From positions 3,988,501 to 4,052,500 of the forward strand of contig JAYKKM010000147.1 in assembly GCA_035772405.1 (NCBI GenBank): a stretch of DNA of 64,000 nucleotides, read 5' to 3'. Numbering within the stretch: the stretch's first letter is position 1; every line of letters begins with the position of its first letter. Positions 47,180 to 59,109 of this stretch are shown piece after piece. The notes under the pieces were generated by a model. It worked only from the letters and a program-made list of their open reading frames with translations, was not told the origin of the DNA and did no database searches. This DNA comes from Chrysogorgia sp. JL179-B06. Taxonomy: Eukaryota > Cnidaria > Anthozoa > Scleralcyonacea > Chrysogorgiidae. Both the position numbers and the translations under genes were made by a program.

Positions 47180-48540
47180 TATAGCTGAATGTATTGTGTC
47201 GGCTATCACAATTATCATTTATCATAACATTATGTGTCTTTAATTGGGATTGAATCATGTTGAGAATATCATGGGAGTAATGGTATCAATTATATTTAAA
47301 ATATATTTTAGAATAATGACCACTAACAACCTATAGTTATTATTGGCATGTATAACTTGAAATTATAGAGATTCTTATTCATGCAAACTGTTTCTGCAAT
47401 GGCCGCTCTTTCATGTCAACCTATATTGTCTTACATAAGCAGACAAAACAAACTGTGAATTTGTAAAATGTTTTCATAGGTTTAACCAATTGAGATGCGG
47501 TGTTAAAATTGGTGTTAAGCTTCAGTAAATAGAACCTGACCAAATTGTTGATCAATGTAAGCACACAAAACAAGCAGTCTAATAGTAGTAAAAAAGTAGA
47601 GTGCTACTTGGACAGTGTTTTGGATATATAGCAAAGTGAAAAGCTGGTAAACTGCCAAGTGAAAAGGTGTTATCCTGCGATAACACGCGTTATTGTGTAT
47701 CTGTAGGTCTCTGAATCTTCAACTGCATAAGCGAAACCACAGTTGCCCAAGCTCGTTGTGTGGTAATCTGTGTTTATATTGGAATTTATTTGATTTGTCA
47801 AAATTAGAGGATATTTTCATCTATTATTTGCAGTTAATGAAATAATGTGTAGTTATATCTACCATAAAGTGTATGTGTGATCAGTGTCTGTTCGGTAATA
47901 TTTAGGACATTTACAGCGAAAATATAATGGCAATATATAACCATATATTACCATATATTAAATTTGTTAATATCGAAAAATTATACTAAGACTATTCAAC
48001 AAAATAAACATTTATAAATCTTGTTGTTTTTCCTTGTAAAACTTGGCACCATTCTGTTCATTATACTTCAAACCCGTTTGTGATATGTAGGTTTGAAGTA
48101 TAATGAACAGAATATAACTATAGCATGCAATATAGCTTCATGCGTGCTATGCTATATTGCTATGCACGAAGATGTTTAGCTAAAGTTTCGTGTATCACGG
48201 CATGCTATTTACAATCTGCATGGAAATTCCTAAATAGAATTATTTACAACTTATTTTAAACAGGTTACATTGCATGCAATTGTTAGGGTTTAGGAAGTTG
48301 TTTCCTCAAGGTTCTTTGACGTCATATATGGCGTCATATGACGTCAGTAGAAACAAAACGCGAGTGCACAATAGCTTCAGCTGTAACATTATTTAGTATT
48401 AGTCTTTATTATATAGATGGGAGTGTTTTACTAAGAAATATGCAGTGACATATGTTCCATATGCTCACTAATGAAGATATCGATCACATGATTAAACATT
48501 TTCCCACCTTTTGCATTGAATCTATATAATAAAAAGAAAA

Positions 48541-49032
48541 TTACAAGGTGCATGGCTTGAAGATATGAATTTTATGTTCTCGTAGTAAAAACAATATTTT
48601 ACTCATTCGCTACGCTCATTCGTAAAATATTATTTTCACCACTCGAAGATAAAATTCATATCTTCGCACCACCGTGTAATATCGGGCTTCTAGTCCCACC
48701 TCTGCGGCCAAGAGTTCGAATGCTGAGCTCGGACATTTGATCGCACGTGGAAAGAGTTGGTCAACACTCTTTCGAAAATCGTGGGTTTTCTCCGGGTTCT
48801 CCGGTTTCCTCCCACAGGGAAGTTGTCAGGGCGGGTTACGATAAATAGTTAGGAAAACTAATGATGATAAAAACTGTAAACATAAACAGCTAGGGTTGAT
48901 TGATTCGGGGTATTGGGTACTAGGTACCGAATGTCATAGAATAAATTATTGTGTTGTATAAAGCGCATTTGATCATATACACAATTGTTAATTTGCGCTA
49001 TATTATAAATAGTAAACATTATTATTATTATA
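48541..49032 (+). mobile_element. Palindromic MITE plus SINE, unit 7
   Basis: MITE 48541-48679; SINE about 48684-49032, with the box-A deletion of units 1 and 3. Confidence 0.7.
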
Positions 49033-49493
49033 TTTGATCTTGTTATCGGCCGTTATTCAGAATACCATCTCAAAGACCTGTATGGATAAATTTGTATGAT
49101 TCAATATCACCTCATTGAAAAGGCATTAATGTTCTTTAAAGTGCCCCTGTGATCAAATTTTTGGTATCCCTAATTTTTACATATTTGTAAAGTGCATGGT
49201 GTTCTTACTTAACTTGCCAAATTTCAAGCAATTGCGAGCATGGGAAGTTGCCTTTTCATACTGTTTTTATACGAGATTATACGGCCGCCATTACTCGAAC
49301 ATGTTCCGGACGCTTAGATTGCGATTAGAGGAATAATAATAATAATAAAGACGTATTAGGAGCATTATACAATAGTCTCAATGCTCTTACAACAATATAT
49401 ATATTCTTAAAGTTGCTTTTAAAGCTAATTACAGTTTCATTATAAGATAAAGCCTACTACATATATTAACACTATGAACAATAACTATTAATT

Positions 49494-50792
49494 TTAAAAA
49501 AGAAAAGTCTTAACTGCAGACTTAAAATTACTTAACATTTCAAAGCTTCTAATTTCCTGTGGTAATGAATTCCACAGTTTTGGCGCTGCAACCGAGAATG
49601 CTCTGTCTCCATGAGTCACCGTTTTGGATTTTGGATCGAGTAGCAGATTTTGCTCAGATGATCTCAAAGTACGAGTAGGTTTATATTTAGTTAGCAAATC
49701 AGTAATATAAACAGGCGCCTGGCCATGCAAAGCCTTGAAAGTAATTATTAGTATCTTAAAAACAATCCGTGATCTCACCGGCAACCAGTGAAGATTACGT
49801 AGCGCAGGGGAGATATGCTCCGATTTTTTAACCCCTGCAACAAGTCTAGCAGCTGTATTTTGAATTCGCTGTAACTTGCTCAATTCAGTATCTGGTAAGC
49901 CATATAGGATGCTATTACAGCTGTCAAGTTTTGATGTTATGAATGCATGCACCAACTTCTCACAGTCCTTTTTACTCAAATATTTCCTGATCTTGCCAAT
50001 ATTTCTGATAGCCAAAGTGGCCGATTTACAAATGTTATTTACATGAGTATTTAATTTTAAATGTCTATCAACAGCAACACCGAGATCACGTGCAACCGGA
50101 GCTGGTTGGATTATCACATCATTGACACATATTTCTGGTATTGGTTCGCAATGCATAAAACGTGATGATAGATGGACAATCTCGGTTTTACTTGGATTGC
50201 ATATAAGACCATTCATAGTACACCAGATGGTGATGTCCTTAATACATAACTCAAGTTTAGCTAGAGCAGCAGGTCGATCACATGGAGATTTTATAGGCAT
50301 ATACAGCTGTGTGTCATCAGCGTACATTATGCAATCAAGGCCGTGGGCTTTGATCACATCTTCCAATGGCGCAAAGAAGAGTGAAAACAGAAGTGGACCC
50401 AGTACAGAACCCTGAGGTACACCATATTGCAATGGTTTATTTGAGGAATGCGTATTCTTCACCGTAACTGACTGTACCCGATCAGAAAGGTATGAGCGAT
50501 ACCAGGCTAGTACACTAGTTCCACTAAACCCATAACGATGTTTAAGTCTCTCCAATAGAACAGTGTGGTCAATGGTGTCGAACGCAGATGATAAGTCCAA
50601 CAGTACCAACACTACTTCCTGATTTTCATCAAGTGCATTAAGGATGTCATTGAAAACACGCAGAACTGCTGTCTCTGTGCTATGAAAGAGTCTATAAGCA
50701 GATTGCATTTTTGCAAGGAGGTTATTCTCAATAAGATAGTCTGTTGTCTGTCTGGCAGCATTCCGCTCTAATACTTTTGACAAGAAAGCCAC
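49494..50792 (-). pseudogene. LINE reverse transcriptase part (frameshifted ORF2)
   Basis: 432 residues carrying the reverse transcriptase: motif A at about residues 66-76 (LDLSSAFDTIDH), motif B at 124-134 (GVPQGSVLGPL) and the catalytic YADD at 157-160. The C-terminal FSVAAPKLWNSLP signature near residue 410 is typical of the L2/CR1 group. It is separated from the endonuclease part by one frameshift: the minus-strand A-run at 50841-50845 has five A where six would restore the frame. Otherwise the reading frame is open, so the copy is young but not functional as sequenced. Confidence 0.88.
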
Positions 50793-52603
50793 GTTAGTAA
50801 TAGGTCTATAGTTAGGGAATTGCTCTTTATCACTAGTAGGTTTTTAATAGATGGGCAGATGAGACCTTTCTTAAGTGACAGAGGAAATACTCCTGAGGAT
50901 AAAGATGAATTGATAATGTCAGTAATTGGGGCAGCTAACACGTCAAGAGATTCCTTTAGCAGATGTGTAGGTACAGGATCTAAGGCACAGGATTTAGACG
51001 AGTACTGTTTGATTGTGTTACAGACAAAGCTTTCAGATACAGTAGTAAATTCACTGAGAGAGCTTTTACAACAAGGAGAGTCAACTGCTATAGATAACTT
51101 CTTAACTGACCCATGTGTACTACTACTAGTAAGTTTATCTCGAAGTAACTGAATCTTAGTTGAAAAATAACAACTAAAAGCATCAGCCAGGTCATACGAA
51201 GAATCATGTGATGGCAATAAAGGAATAGATTTTACTCGGAACATCCCCTCAATCATGTGAAATAGCTGATTCTGATTAGAGTTAGATATCTTAGCCTTAT
51301 AATAATCTGTTTTTGCAAAATCAATTGCCTTTGCGTATTTACGACATTGTTCCTTGTACAATTGATGATGAACCTGAAGTCGTGTACAGAGAAATTTACG
51401 CTCAAACTGTCGTTTTTGTTTCTTCATAACTCTTAAGCTATCATTAAACCATGGAGCATTTGGGCGTAGGGTAATTGTGCGTGTACGCTTGGGTGCGTGT
51501 TTGTCCAAAAGCTCAGACAATACACAATTGAACTGTTCAGTAGCAGTGTTTACATCAGATACGGATGAACAAATTAATTGCGACTCAAGGATATCTTTTC
51601 GCCATGCCTGTAAGTCTATACGACGTAAATCACGATGATTAATAACTTTTTTAGAGGATTGGGGTCTCGGAAAATCCATGGTGCAAACAACAGCACTGTG
51701 ATCTGAAGGTAAATCAGAGACGATCTCCATGGCAGTAGACAGCAAACTATCCTCCTGACGATCAATAATAAGGTCCAGTGTGTGACCACAACGATGAGTC
51801 GTACCAGTAACTCTTTGTTGTAAACCTGCTGAATCCAGGAGTTCCGTAAACCTAGTAGCATCGTCATCATTAACAACATCCATATGGAAATTGAAATCCC
51901 CAGCAATTAACAAATAACCCGGAACAACAACTAACTCTTCTAAAATCGTTGAAAAATCATTGAAGAACATGGATGTCGTAAGCTTGTTCTTACGAGATGG
52001 AGGAGGTCTATAAACTGTGATGAGGCGAATATGCTTTTGAGACGATGATATGGAAAGATCCATATATTCCATTGACGCAAACGTTGAGACTTCATTTTTA
52101 TTTACGGTGAAACCTTTGCGAAGGAATACCCCAACTCCACCTCCTTTCGAATGGGATCTTGGCAAATGAAGAAACTTGTAATCTTGTAAGGTATTGATAA
52201 TTTCAGCTATAGTAGTATCTACTGCATTCTTGTTAGAAAGCCAGGTTTCAGTAACCGCAAGAACATCAATACGCTTTGAAATTATAAAGTCACAAATGGA
52301 GGCAGATTTCTTGTTGATTGAATGTGCGTTCCATACAGCAAAACGTAGACGTGGAAGACATTTCGTTTTCTGTTTATCAAATTTGATATTTATCAGGTTG
52401 CTTGAGTTTTTTGTAAGTTTTGTTTCCTGCTTGACCGTAGGGCGTGAAGTAACTCTTACTGGGATAATCCCAGCTTTCAAAGTGGCTGGTTTACCAGTAG
52501 CATATTTTTCGACCCCAGCCTGGTAACTCACTGAGGGACGTGCTCCTTGTTTACCCGCGCGACGAGCAAGGCGGTATTTAGTATTGTTAAGTTGTATCAT
52601 CAT
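50768..52603 (-). pseudogene. LINE apurinic-type endonuclease part (frameshifted ORF2)
   Basis: 611 residues. A basic N-terminal stretch of about 85 residues precedes an exonuclease-endonuclease-phosphatase domain (about 88-315) with its hallmarks: VWNAHS (about 90-95), VTETWLS (117-123), GDFNFHMD (about 235), THRCGHTLDLII and SDHSAV (about 305). The C-terminal third links to the reverse transcriptase, with the frame lost after the GLICPSIK motif at about 50846. The start Met at 52603 is the first in the open frame. Such an enzyme nicks target DNA to prime reverse transcription. Confidence 0.85.
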
Positions 52604-53016
52604 GAGTTTGTAGCAAAGTTTTACAGCTGGATGCCATTCCTAACACAAACCTGTTTTTGGGAGCAGGAACCCAGGTGTTTTATCGTGATACCATCACTAG
52701 AAAGATTATCAACCAAGACTAAGGCCCGGTTCAAACGTCGAATTTTTCATGCGTCGAATACAATTCGTTAATTAAGTGCATGGTAAGTTCGACGTTTGAA
52801 TCAATTAAATTCGACAGTTTTTATTAAATGCGACATGTGAATTAAATTCGACCGCTTAGGTCGAATAAAACGACCTTGATGCGACTTCGATTCAAACGTC
52901 GAACTTTTCATGTGTCGAATATAATGCATAAATTATTTTAATGTATGATAGCTGCCGATATGCGTAAATGACATGCGCAAATGTTGATTTCGCATTTTCG
53001 CGGGAACGCTACAAGC

Positions 53017-54643
53017 ATGGCGGAAAGAAGCTTGGAAAAGAGTTGCATATCTTGTTCTGATTTAACGAAATATACATGCATCGGTTGCGATTTACCAATC
53101 TGCAACATATGTTCTGTCTTCGAGGAAGATGAAGAGACCAAAGGCTGGCGAATGGGAAAGTCGGTTGGTCGTTGCCAAGCGTGTTTAGTAGGTACTACCT
53201 ACAGGTCCTACAGTTCTGAGGATCGTGATAAAAATACTGTCAAACAAGTACACGCTCATAGTGATACCAGCGAATTGGAGCAAAAAAAATACAGGTACTG
53301 TAAAGTTCAAATTTAAATAGTCCAAATGTTCACTGAATTCCAATGAAAGAAGAAAATTATTTGGTAATTTCCATTTAATAGGAGTGGGAGATGGGGCCAT
53401 ATCAACAGATCCAAACTCTGTTTTCCAACATTAGCATTCATCTCATACTCCTAGATACCAGCTATTACTCCTGGCCCTCTATCAGTTTTAATTTTCTTAA
53501 AATAATCATTTTTCACCTACAAAACATGGCAAGCCAACTTGCTCCATTTGTTATGTAATGTTTTAACAAAATAATTATCTTAACTGTTTTCGTAAATATA
53601 GAACCAAAGTTAATGAATCAGACAATGATTATGACAAAATTGAACATGGGAAGCAAAGTCAGAAAATGGCAACCAAGAGAAAAGCTGGCCGAAAAACAAG
53701 ATGGAGCAATGAGGCCATTGGTGACTTTATTGACATTGTGGCAAACAATGAATACTACACCAAAAAGTTGATTTTTACAAACACTAAACATCAACAAAAT
53801 GGCCTGATATACCAACAAATCCTCACAGAACTAAAAGCAAGATGTTCTGTTCGGGGTGAAGAGATAAATTTTACAGTTTCTCAGTTACGTACAAAATTTA
53901 AGAAGTGTGTCAGTGACTGCAAAGTTGCCGCCTTAACTATAAAGACTGGAACAGGCATTAAAAGGTTCCAAGAAGACAAGGGCTTTGGTACCTGGTTCAA
54001 CAACCTTTTTGCTCTTGTCAAAACTAGAGATTCATGCAACCCACAACTGGCTGTAGAGCCTTCTGCCACAACAGCAACAAATGAAGATGATACTGCTGGA
54101 GATTCAAATGAAGAGCAGAATCTTTTTGTACCTGTTAAGGTAGTCAAAAAGAAATCTAGAAAAAGAGATGCTATTGGTGAAGTAATAGATCTTGTAAAAC
54201 AAACACTAGAAAATGATCCAACCAAGGATATGATTGCTTTCATGCGTGAAGATATACAAAAATCAAGGGAACATGAGATAACGCTCATGAACATGATGTT
54301 AACTACAAACTACAGTGTGCCACAACGTCATAGTGGTATGTTGGGGCAGGATATTGCTACAGATCAAGCTTATAGTCCATCGCCTATCCAAAATCAACAG
54401 GTTTATCACCAAACAATGTCAACTCCACAGTTACATACTAGTAATCAAGGATATGGCCCATATGTTGAACAACAGAATACATGTGTTTCAAATCCTCTGC
54501 AAACTATACCATGTAGATCTTTCAGATCTGTTTCTCCTGTTAGTAGGCCACTATCTTCTTGTTCAAGTACCTCAAGTTCTTCAGCATCTATGTCAACATC
54601 AGGTGGACAGCTGTTGGATGCATGCAATTATCACCAATTGTAG
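53017..54643 (+). CDS. Harbinger accessory protein: 8-Cys zinc finger plus Myb/SANT domain (two exons)
   Basis: Exon 1 (53017-53294) ends at a GT donor (53295) and exon 2 starts at 53602 after TATAG. Splicing joins them in one open frame of 439 residues. Exon 1 holds Cys at 10, 13, 21, 24, 29, 32, 53 and 56 in paired CxxC spacing, like a cross-brace zinc finger. Exon 2 begins about 20 residues before MATKRKAG and carries a Myb/SANT-like domain (roughly residues 125-205, from TRWSNEA to SDCKVAALT), an acidic linker, a KKKSRKR nuclear-signal-like stretch and a Ser-rich tail. In Harbinger elements the Myb-like protein binds the termini and brings the transposase to the nucleus. The second exon alone would also be an open frame from 53666. 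No stop or frameshift is seen. Confidence 0.8.
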
Positions 54644-54663
54644 CACTATACTAATTTTTTGAA

Positions 54664-54957
54664 ACCTTTTTATTCATGTTTTGTTCTGTTAAAAATGTAT
54701 TACAGTGTATACTGAACAATTTATATGCTGAACCACAGGAACAGGTTGGAATCAATACATGTATTCCAAAGCCTTTTTATTCATGTTTTGTTTTGATCTG
54801 TTACAATAATTTATATACAGTGTACTTCAACCTTTATTTAAATAACTTTTTGGCATACTGAACAATTTATATGCTGAATCACAGGAACATGTTGGAATCA
54901 ATACATGTATTTCAAAGCCTTTTAATTTATGTTTTGTTCTGGTAAAACAATTTATAT
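54664..54957 (+). repeat. Two-copy tandem repeat, about 146 bp, between the Harbinger genes
   Basis: CTGAACAATTTATATGCTGA and the following CAGGAACA, GTTGGAATCAATACATGTAT and TTATTCATGTTTTGTT segments recur at about 146-bp spacing. This AT-rich interval separates the 3' ends of the two convergent genes; no further gene is seen. Confidence 0.7.
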
Positions 54958-55084
54958 ACTTCTATATAGACTTATAGCATGCATTAGTACTTTATATTCC
55001 AAATAAAATTTAAACTTTATAAAATATACATCACAATGTCAAAAAGGAAGTTATTACTGTATACTGTAGCATACCCATTTCATG

Positions 55085-57061
55085 TCAATTACTTATAACT
55101 TTTCCAGTTTGTTTTTCTAGCCACAATTTTTCAGCAAGGCAGTTTCTTACTTTTGCTGCTGCAGGACAGGCATCTCTTGTGCTTTGACAAGCCCTCATTT
55201 CTAGTAATTTTCTTAATTGTTCTCTGTTTCTCCTCTGATTTGTTCCAGGATCAATAGATAAATCCAGCTTTTTAGATATGGTATCTCCCTTGTCAATACA
55301 AACATTATGCAATATTACACATGCAAGGGTGCATCTTCGCACTTCTTCACTACTACTTTCACATTTTCTCAAAAGAATGCGCCATCTTCCTTTCAACTGA
55401 CCGTAGGCTCCCTCTGTCACCATCCGGGCACGACTTAATCTGTAGTTGAAATACCTTTGCTTTTCAGACAGCACAGCATGTGTATACGGCTTCATTATCC
55501 ACTTCTCGAAAGGAAATGCAGAGTCAGCAACAATTAAGGGGCCAATGTTAACTCCACCAACATTTTTTTTATCTGGGGGATGCAAGTACCCTCATTGATG
55601 TTTAACCAAAGTTCTGTTGATTTAAAAATGATGGCATCGTGCGAATTGCCAGGGTAGCCACAACTTCCCCAAATAAACCTATAATGAGAATCCACCATTC
55701 CCATTAAAACTATTGAGTAGAAGTTTTTAAAGTTGTGGTACTCCTTACAAGCTATCTTTCCACCAGCTGGGCACTTAATTGAGATGTGACATCCATCAAT
55801 TGCTGCCCAGCAGCAGGGGAATTGCCACATTTCATCCATATCCAACATTTTCTCTTTAAAGTCCTGCTGTGATTTGGGCATATATTTTGTCACTGCATCA
55901 TCCCATAAGTTGTCAATGATGGCCTGTGTTACCTCTCTAGTTATTGTGCATACTGTTGATACACCAAGTCCTGACATTTCAGCAATAGTGTAGTAATAGC
56001 TACCTCTGCCAAGCCGATACAAGCAAATGCCAAGCCTCAGTTCTGGTGATACTGGTACCTCGGTTATAGTGTGCCGTTCTAACTCGTGTCGAATCCGATT
56101 TAGAATGTACTCAAACGTCCTACGAGAAACACGAAAGGTTTTCTTGAAGCGGGCTTCTGAATAGGTGTTCCACACCACGTCCCACCATCCAGTATTTCGA
56201 GCTATTCGACGACAGGAGCGAGGAGTACATGTGACTGCATGTCTGCTTGATATAATCATGGATAGTAAATAGACTGGATAGGAAACTGGATGGCGTCAGC
56301 GTGAAAACCTAGTTGAAATTCGTGATGTCACGAAGATGTCACGAGTACACAGATTTTGCTGAGTTTCTCGTCGACTTCTCCATATTTTCGTATTCAAGTA
56401 GCTATATTGAGATTCCAAAATGTTTCATCGTCTTACAAACCTGCCTAAGCCACGACCAAATGATCGAGGTAAATGTTGTTCGTCTTTGTTTCAGCTGTTT
56501 TCGTTTTGTGGTGAAGAAACTGGCGTCGCAAAACTACCGTTGTTTTAGTTGAAATTTGCGACGCGTTTTTCACCGTCTAAAGTTGGATCTTTTCGCCTAA
56601 AATGAGTAATGGTAGTCGGATATTCCATCGTAAAGTGGCATTGTGATATTTTTTGGTAGTTTGACTATCATTTTTAGCTGTATTATTGCTAAACGTTGCG
56701 ATTTATGGTGATTTTGTGACATCACGATTTGCAACTAGGTTTTCACGCGACCAACTGGTGCCTAAACCAATCAGCATGCTGGAAACGTCGCACGTGATCT
56801 TAGTTTCCTATCCAGTCTATTTACTATCCATGATATAATTAACAAAAGCAGAAATATACACGTCTGAACTAGGAGTTTTCTTCTCATTATAATATATTGT
56901 AATGCCCGTGTCATCACTTTTCGCCGTCGTTTTGACTCTCGAATAACATTGTGAATATTAAACAGCCTTTCGTCAACTTTAGAATTGGACTTCTTTGCTT
57001 TCGCCATACGAACGAAGTGACTATATGACCGACGGTTTTGAAAAAACAAAATGAACGCCAT
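55085..57061 (-). pseudogene. Harbinger DDE transposase, split by a MITE and one frameshift
   Basis: Three consecutive pieces on the minus strand. The N-terminal piece reads from Met at 57061 (or 57007, MAKAKKSN) to 56833. The middle piece runs 56256-55586 and the C-terminal piece 55585-55085. Catalytic residues of the DDE_Tnp_4 type are visible: Asp in AAIDGCHI, Asp in LIVADSAFP, Glu in VTEGAYGQLKGRW. A helix-turn-helix-like region (AEMSGLGVSTVCTI) precedes them. The MITE insertion introduces stop codons after the N-terminal piece, yet the two sides are in register across its target duplication. A one-base loss near 55586 (GGTACTTGCATCC) breaks the frame between middle and C-terminal pieces. 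As sequenced the gene is inactive. Confidence 0.85.
56257..56832. mobile_element. 576-bp MITE nested in the Harbinger transposase
   Basis: The ends CATGGATAGTAAATAG and its inverse are flanked by ATATAAT on both sides (56250-56256 and 56833-56839); an 8-9 bp duplication with one mismatch is an alternative reading. Inverted homology continues inward for about 30 bp and recurs deeper (GTGAAAACCTAGTTG with CAACTAGGTTTTCAC). It has no recognised gene. Removing it with one copy of the duplication rejoins the transposase frame. Confidence 0.88.
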
Positions 57062-57232
57062 ATTGTTTAATATTGATAACTGCTGACCAGTCTGATCGTT
57101 TTACCGCTTTTTAATTATATTCGACACATTAAATTCGACGTTTGAATCGAAGGTCGAATATAATAATTTGGGTCGACCTTAATTGTTATTATATTCGACA
57201 CATGAAAAATTCGACGTTTGAACCGGGCCTAA

Positions 57233-58483
57233 GAGCTCTTTCTACCCTTTCCCACAATCATAATGGAGGTTTATATTCAGAGTTTTCCTTCTCCTAGAAA
57301 GGTTGCCTTCACCACGGCTATAGGGCCATTCCTAACCTTTTAACTATACCCATTTTGATGTATAAATTGTCAACCATATGACTTAATGAACATCCTACCT
57401 TTTTTAAACAGCACTTTTAATATAATAATGAAGCCATTAAATGCAATAGTCAGGGAAAGCCCGGACAAGCTTCAAGTTTAAATATTCATATAAAATCAAA
57501 AAGAAATGGCCCAACACAGCGAAAGTTAGCTAAGATGTGTATTAAAAGTCGAGCGATCGATATGAAATTATTGAGGAATCAGAAAACTTGCGGCAATACG
57601 CTATATAATGCGAAAAAGAGGCTGCGAGTTAATGTCTGACGAAGATCAACAAATCATTGATAATATTCGTGAGACGTCGCATACAAAAAACAAAATAACT
57701 AAAAAACAAGAACAATCTAGCTTTGCAAATGAATATTACTGGATAGAGGAAGACCTGGCGATTCCAATTATAAATGATTAACAATGAAAGAGGCAATATT
57801 CACAGAGAAAATTTCAATAATGTTGTTGCTAGGATACACAAAACAAAAGATATACAAAACAACTGCCAATATAAACGTTGAATTATTACTCTACGAATTA
57901 CTCTACGAATAAATGGAAAACTTATATGGTAGAACTAAAATACAAATCCCCGCAAAAGGGTATAAAATGAAACAACTTAGCTTGTCAATAGGCGACGAAA
58001 TGACCAAATTTGAAATAACGGCTAATACAGGTAACAGGTGGCGTATCAGTACCAAACCAAGATTTTATTGTATTTTAACGGTTCTTGCATTCTCAGCGAC
58101 ATAACAACTCACAGTTTCAACCATTATGTTGAGGTCTTCCTTGATGGTGATGTAGCCCATCATATGTTGCACAAAACAGATGTAAAAACGAGAAAATCCG
58201 GGAGCTTAAAAATCCTAGACTAATCGCCATGATGGCGTCTCCGGAACGAGGGGAATTCGACGAAATATTACCCCGAGGGTCTATAAATGATATATTATAC
58301 CGAAACAATCTTGAATGCTGTCTTGAAACGTCTAGAAACGTCTTGTTGTTCCTCCATTGTTTACAGGCTCGTCTTGGTTTACGCGCGAGTACTGGGTACG
58401 AAAGGGGTATTCGAACTCGAATTACCCGCTTATGACGTCATCAGCGGGGAATTCGAGGTTAAAGCGGGGAATTCGAGGTTAAA
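57233..58483. other. LINE 5' region or older host sequence, unassigned
   Basis: The end nearest the Harbinger element continues the LINE 5' region. Further in, plus-strand short frames occur: 57608-57781 (57 residues, acidic C-terminus), 57913-58104 and, in another frame, 58038-58223. The last two look like one coding stretch broken by a frameshift near 58065. I recognise no family. It may be remnants of a captured gene or chance ORFs. Confidence 0.35.
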
Positions 58484-58630
58484 TAATAAATAATAATAAA
58501 TACGTATTAGGAGCATTATACAATAGTCTCAATGCTCTTACAACACTATATATTCTTAATGTTACTTAATGTTAAGATAAAGCCTACTACATATATTACC
58601 TATGAACAAAAAACTATTCATTAATTATTA
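58484..58630 (-). mobile_element. Second LINE copy, 3' end only
   Basis: The AATAAT repeat, TACGTATTAGGAGCATTATA, the ATAGTCTCAATGCTCTTACA segment and GATAAAGCCTACTACATATA match 49334-49480 closely and in the same orientation. It is a severely 5'-truncated copy of the same LINE family, the usual product of incomplete reverse transcription. Confidence 0.85.
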
Positions 58631-59109
58631 TTAATTATTACGTAATAAGGCACTAGGTTCTCCTAATTATGACGAATCCCACGTAGAACCAACCAAACAA
58701 AAAGGATAACGTGGAATCATGGCGCGTGTGTCCACAGCGAGTATAGTTCGATGAGTTTTATTCCAAGTTAATTACTGCACGCACGCGCACAGATCAAATT
58801 GAAGCACGCGCACTGTCGTCAGCATACGTATAGCGTGCTTCGTTTGCTTGCGTGTGAAGACCAACCGTTTTTGCGCGAGCTTGAAAAACAAACGTTAAAA
58901 ATCTCGGTATAGACAATCCGGTATTTCACTAAATATTATTTAGATGGCGAAAAGGATACTTGGAGTTTCTCAGATTCCAATAGAAGAACACTTTACCGAC
59001 CACTTTGAGAAGTATCCCGTTTAAAATCGTACAGGAAAATATGAAATACGAAATAATTCGCGGAGCACTTCAGTACACGTCCAAACAGTGTAGGGCCCGA
59101 TGTATGACG
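58631..59109. other. Unique sequence between LINE fragment and unit 7
   Basis: About 480 bp with no match elsewhere in the window. It is richer in CpG-type motifs (ACGCACGCGCAC, GTGCTTCG). A short plus-strand frame of 26 codons lies at 58943-59023 (starts MAKRILGVSQ). No recognised feature. It ends at the resumed TTAA MITE near 59110. Confidence 0.4.

Larger units (their letters stand above)
52723..57229. mobile_element. Harbinger DNA transposon, 4.5 kb
   Basis: The terminal inverted repeats start GGCCCGGTTCAAACG and continue about 38 bp with one mismatch. They are flanked by a perfect 3-bp duplication TAA (52720-52722 and 57230-57232), the TWA-type duplication known for PIF/Harbinger. Subterminal inverted copies of TTCGACGTTTGAA-type motifs occur at 52785-52925 and 57115-57170, likely protein-binding sites. 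It carries two convergent genes, a Myb/SANT protein (plus) and a DDE transposase (minus), the standard gene pair of the superfamily. It sits in the 5' region of the LINE. Confidence 0.93.
49334..58483 (-). mobile_element. L2/CR1-group LINE, interrupted by a Harbinger element
   Basis: The 3' end (minus strand) is an ATT/AAT microsatellite at 49334-49347, typical of L2/CR1 elements, followed by a short 3' UTR and a coding region at 49494-52603. The 5' region continues to 52719 and then, beyond the Harbinger insertion, from 57233. The 5' limit is uncertain: I place it before the second LINE 3' end at 58484, where two tandem 20-bp copies beginning GCGGGGAATTCGAGG lie (58444-58483). No clear target duplication is visible. 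Confidence 0.75.

Noticed and set aside
53881..54294. 137-codon minus-strand ORF within the Harbinger Myb gene
   Set aside because: Shadow of the plus-strand coding exon.
56313..56552. 79-codon plus-strand ORF inside the 576-bp MITE
   Set aside because: No domain is recognised. It lies in a short palindromic element and is probably incidental.
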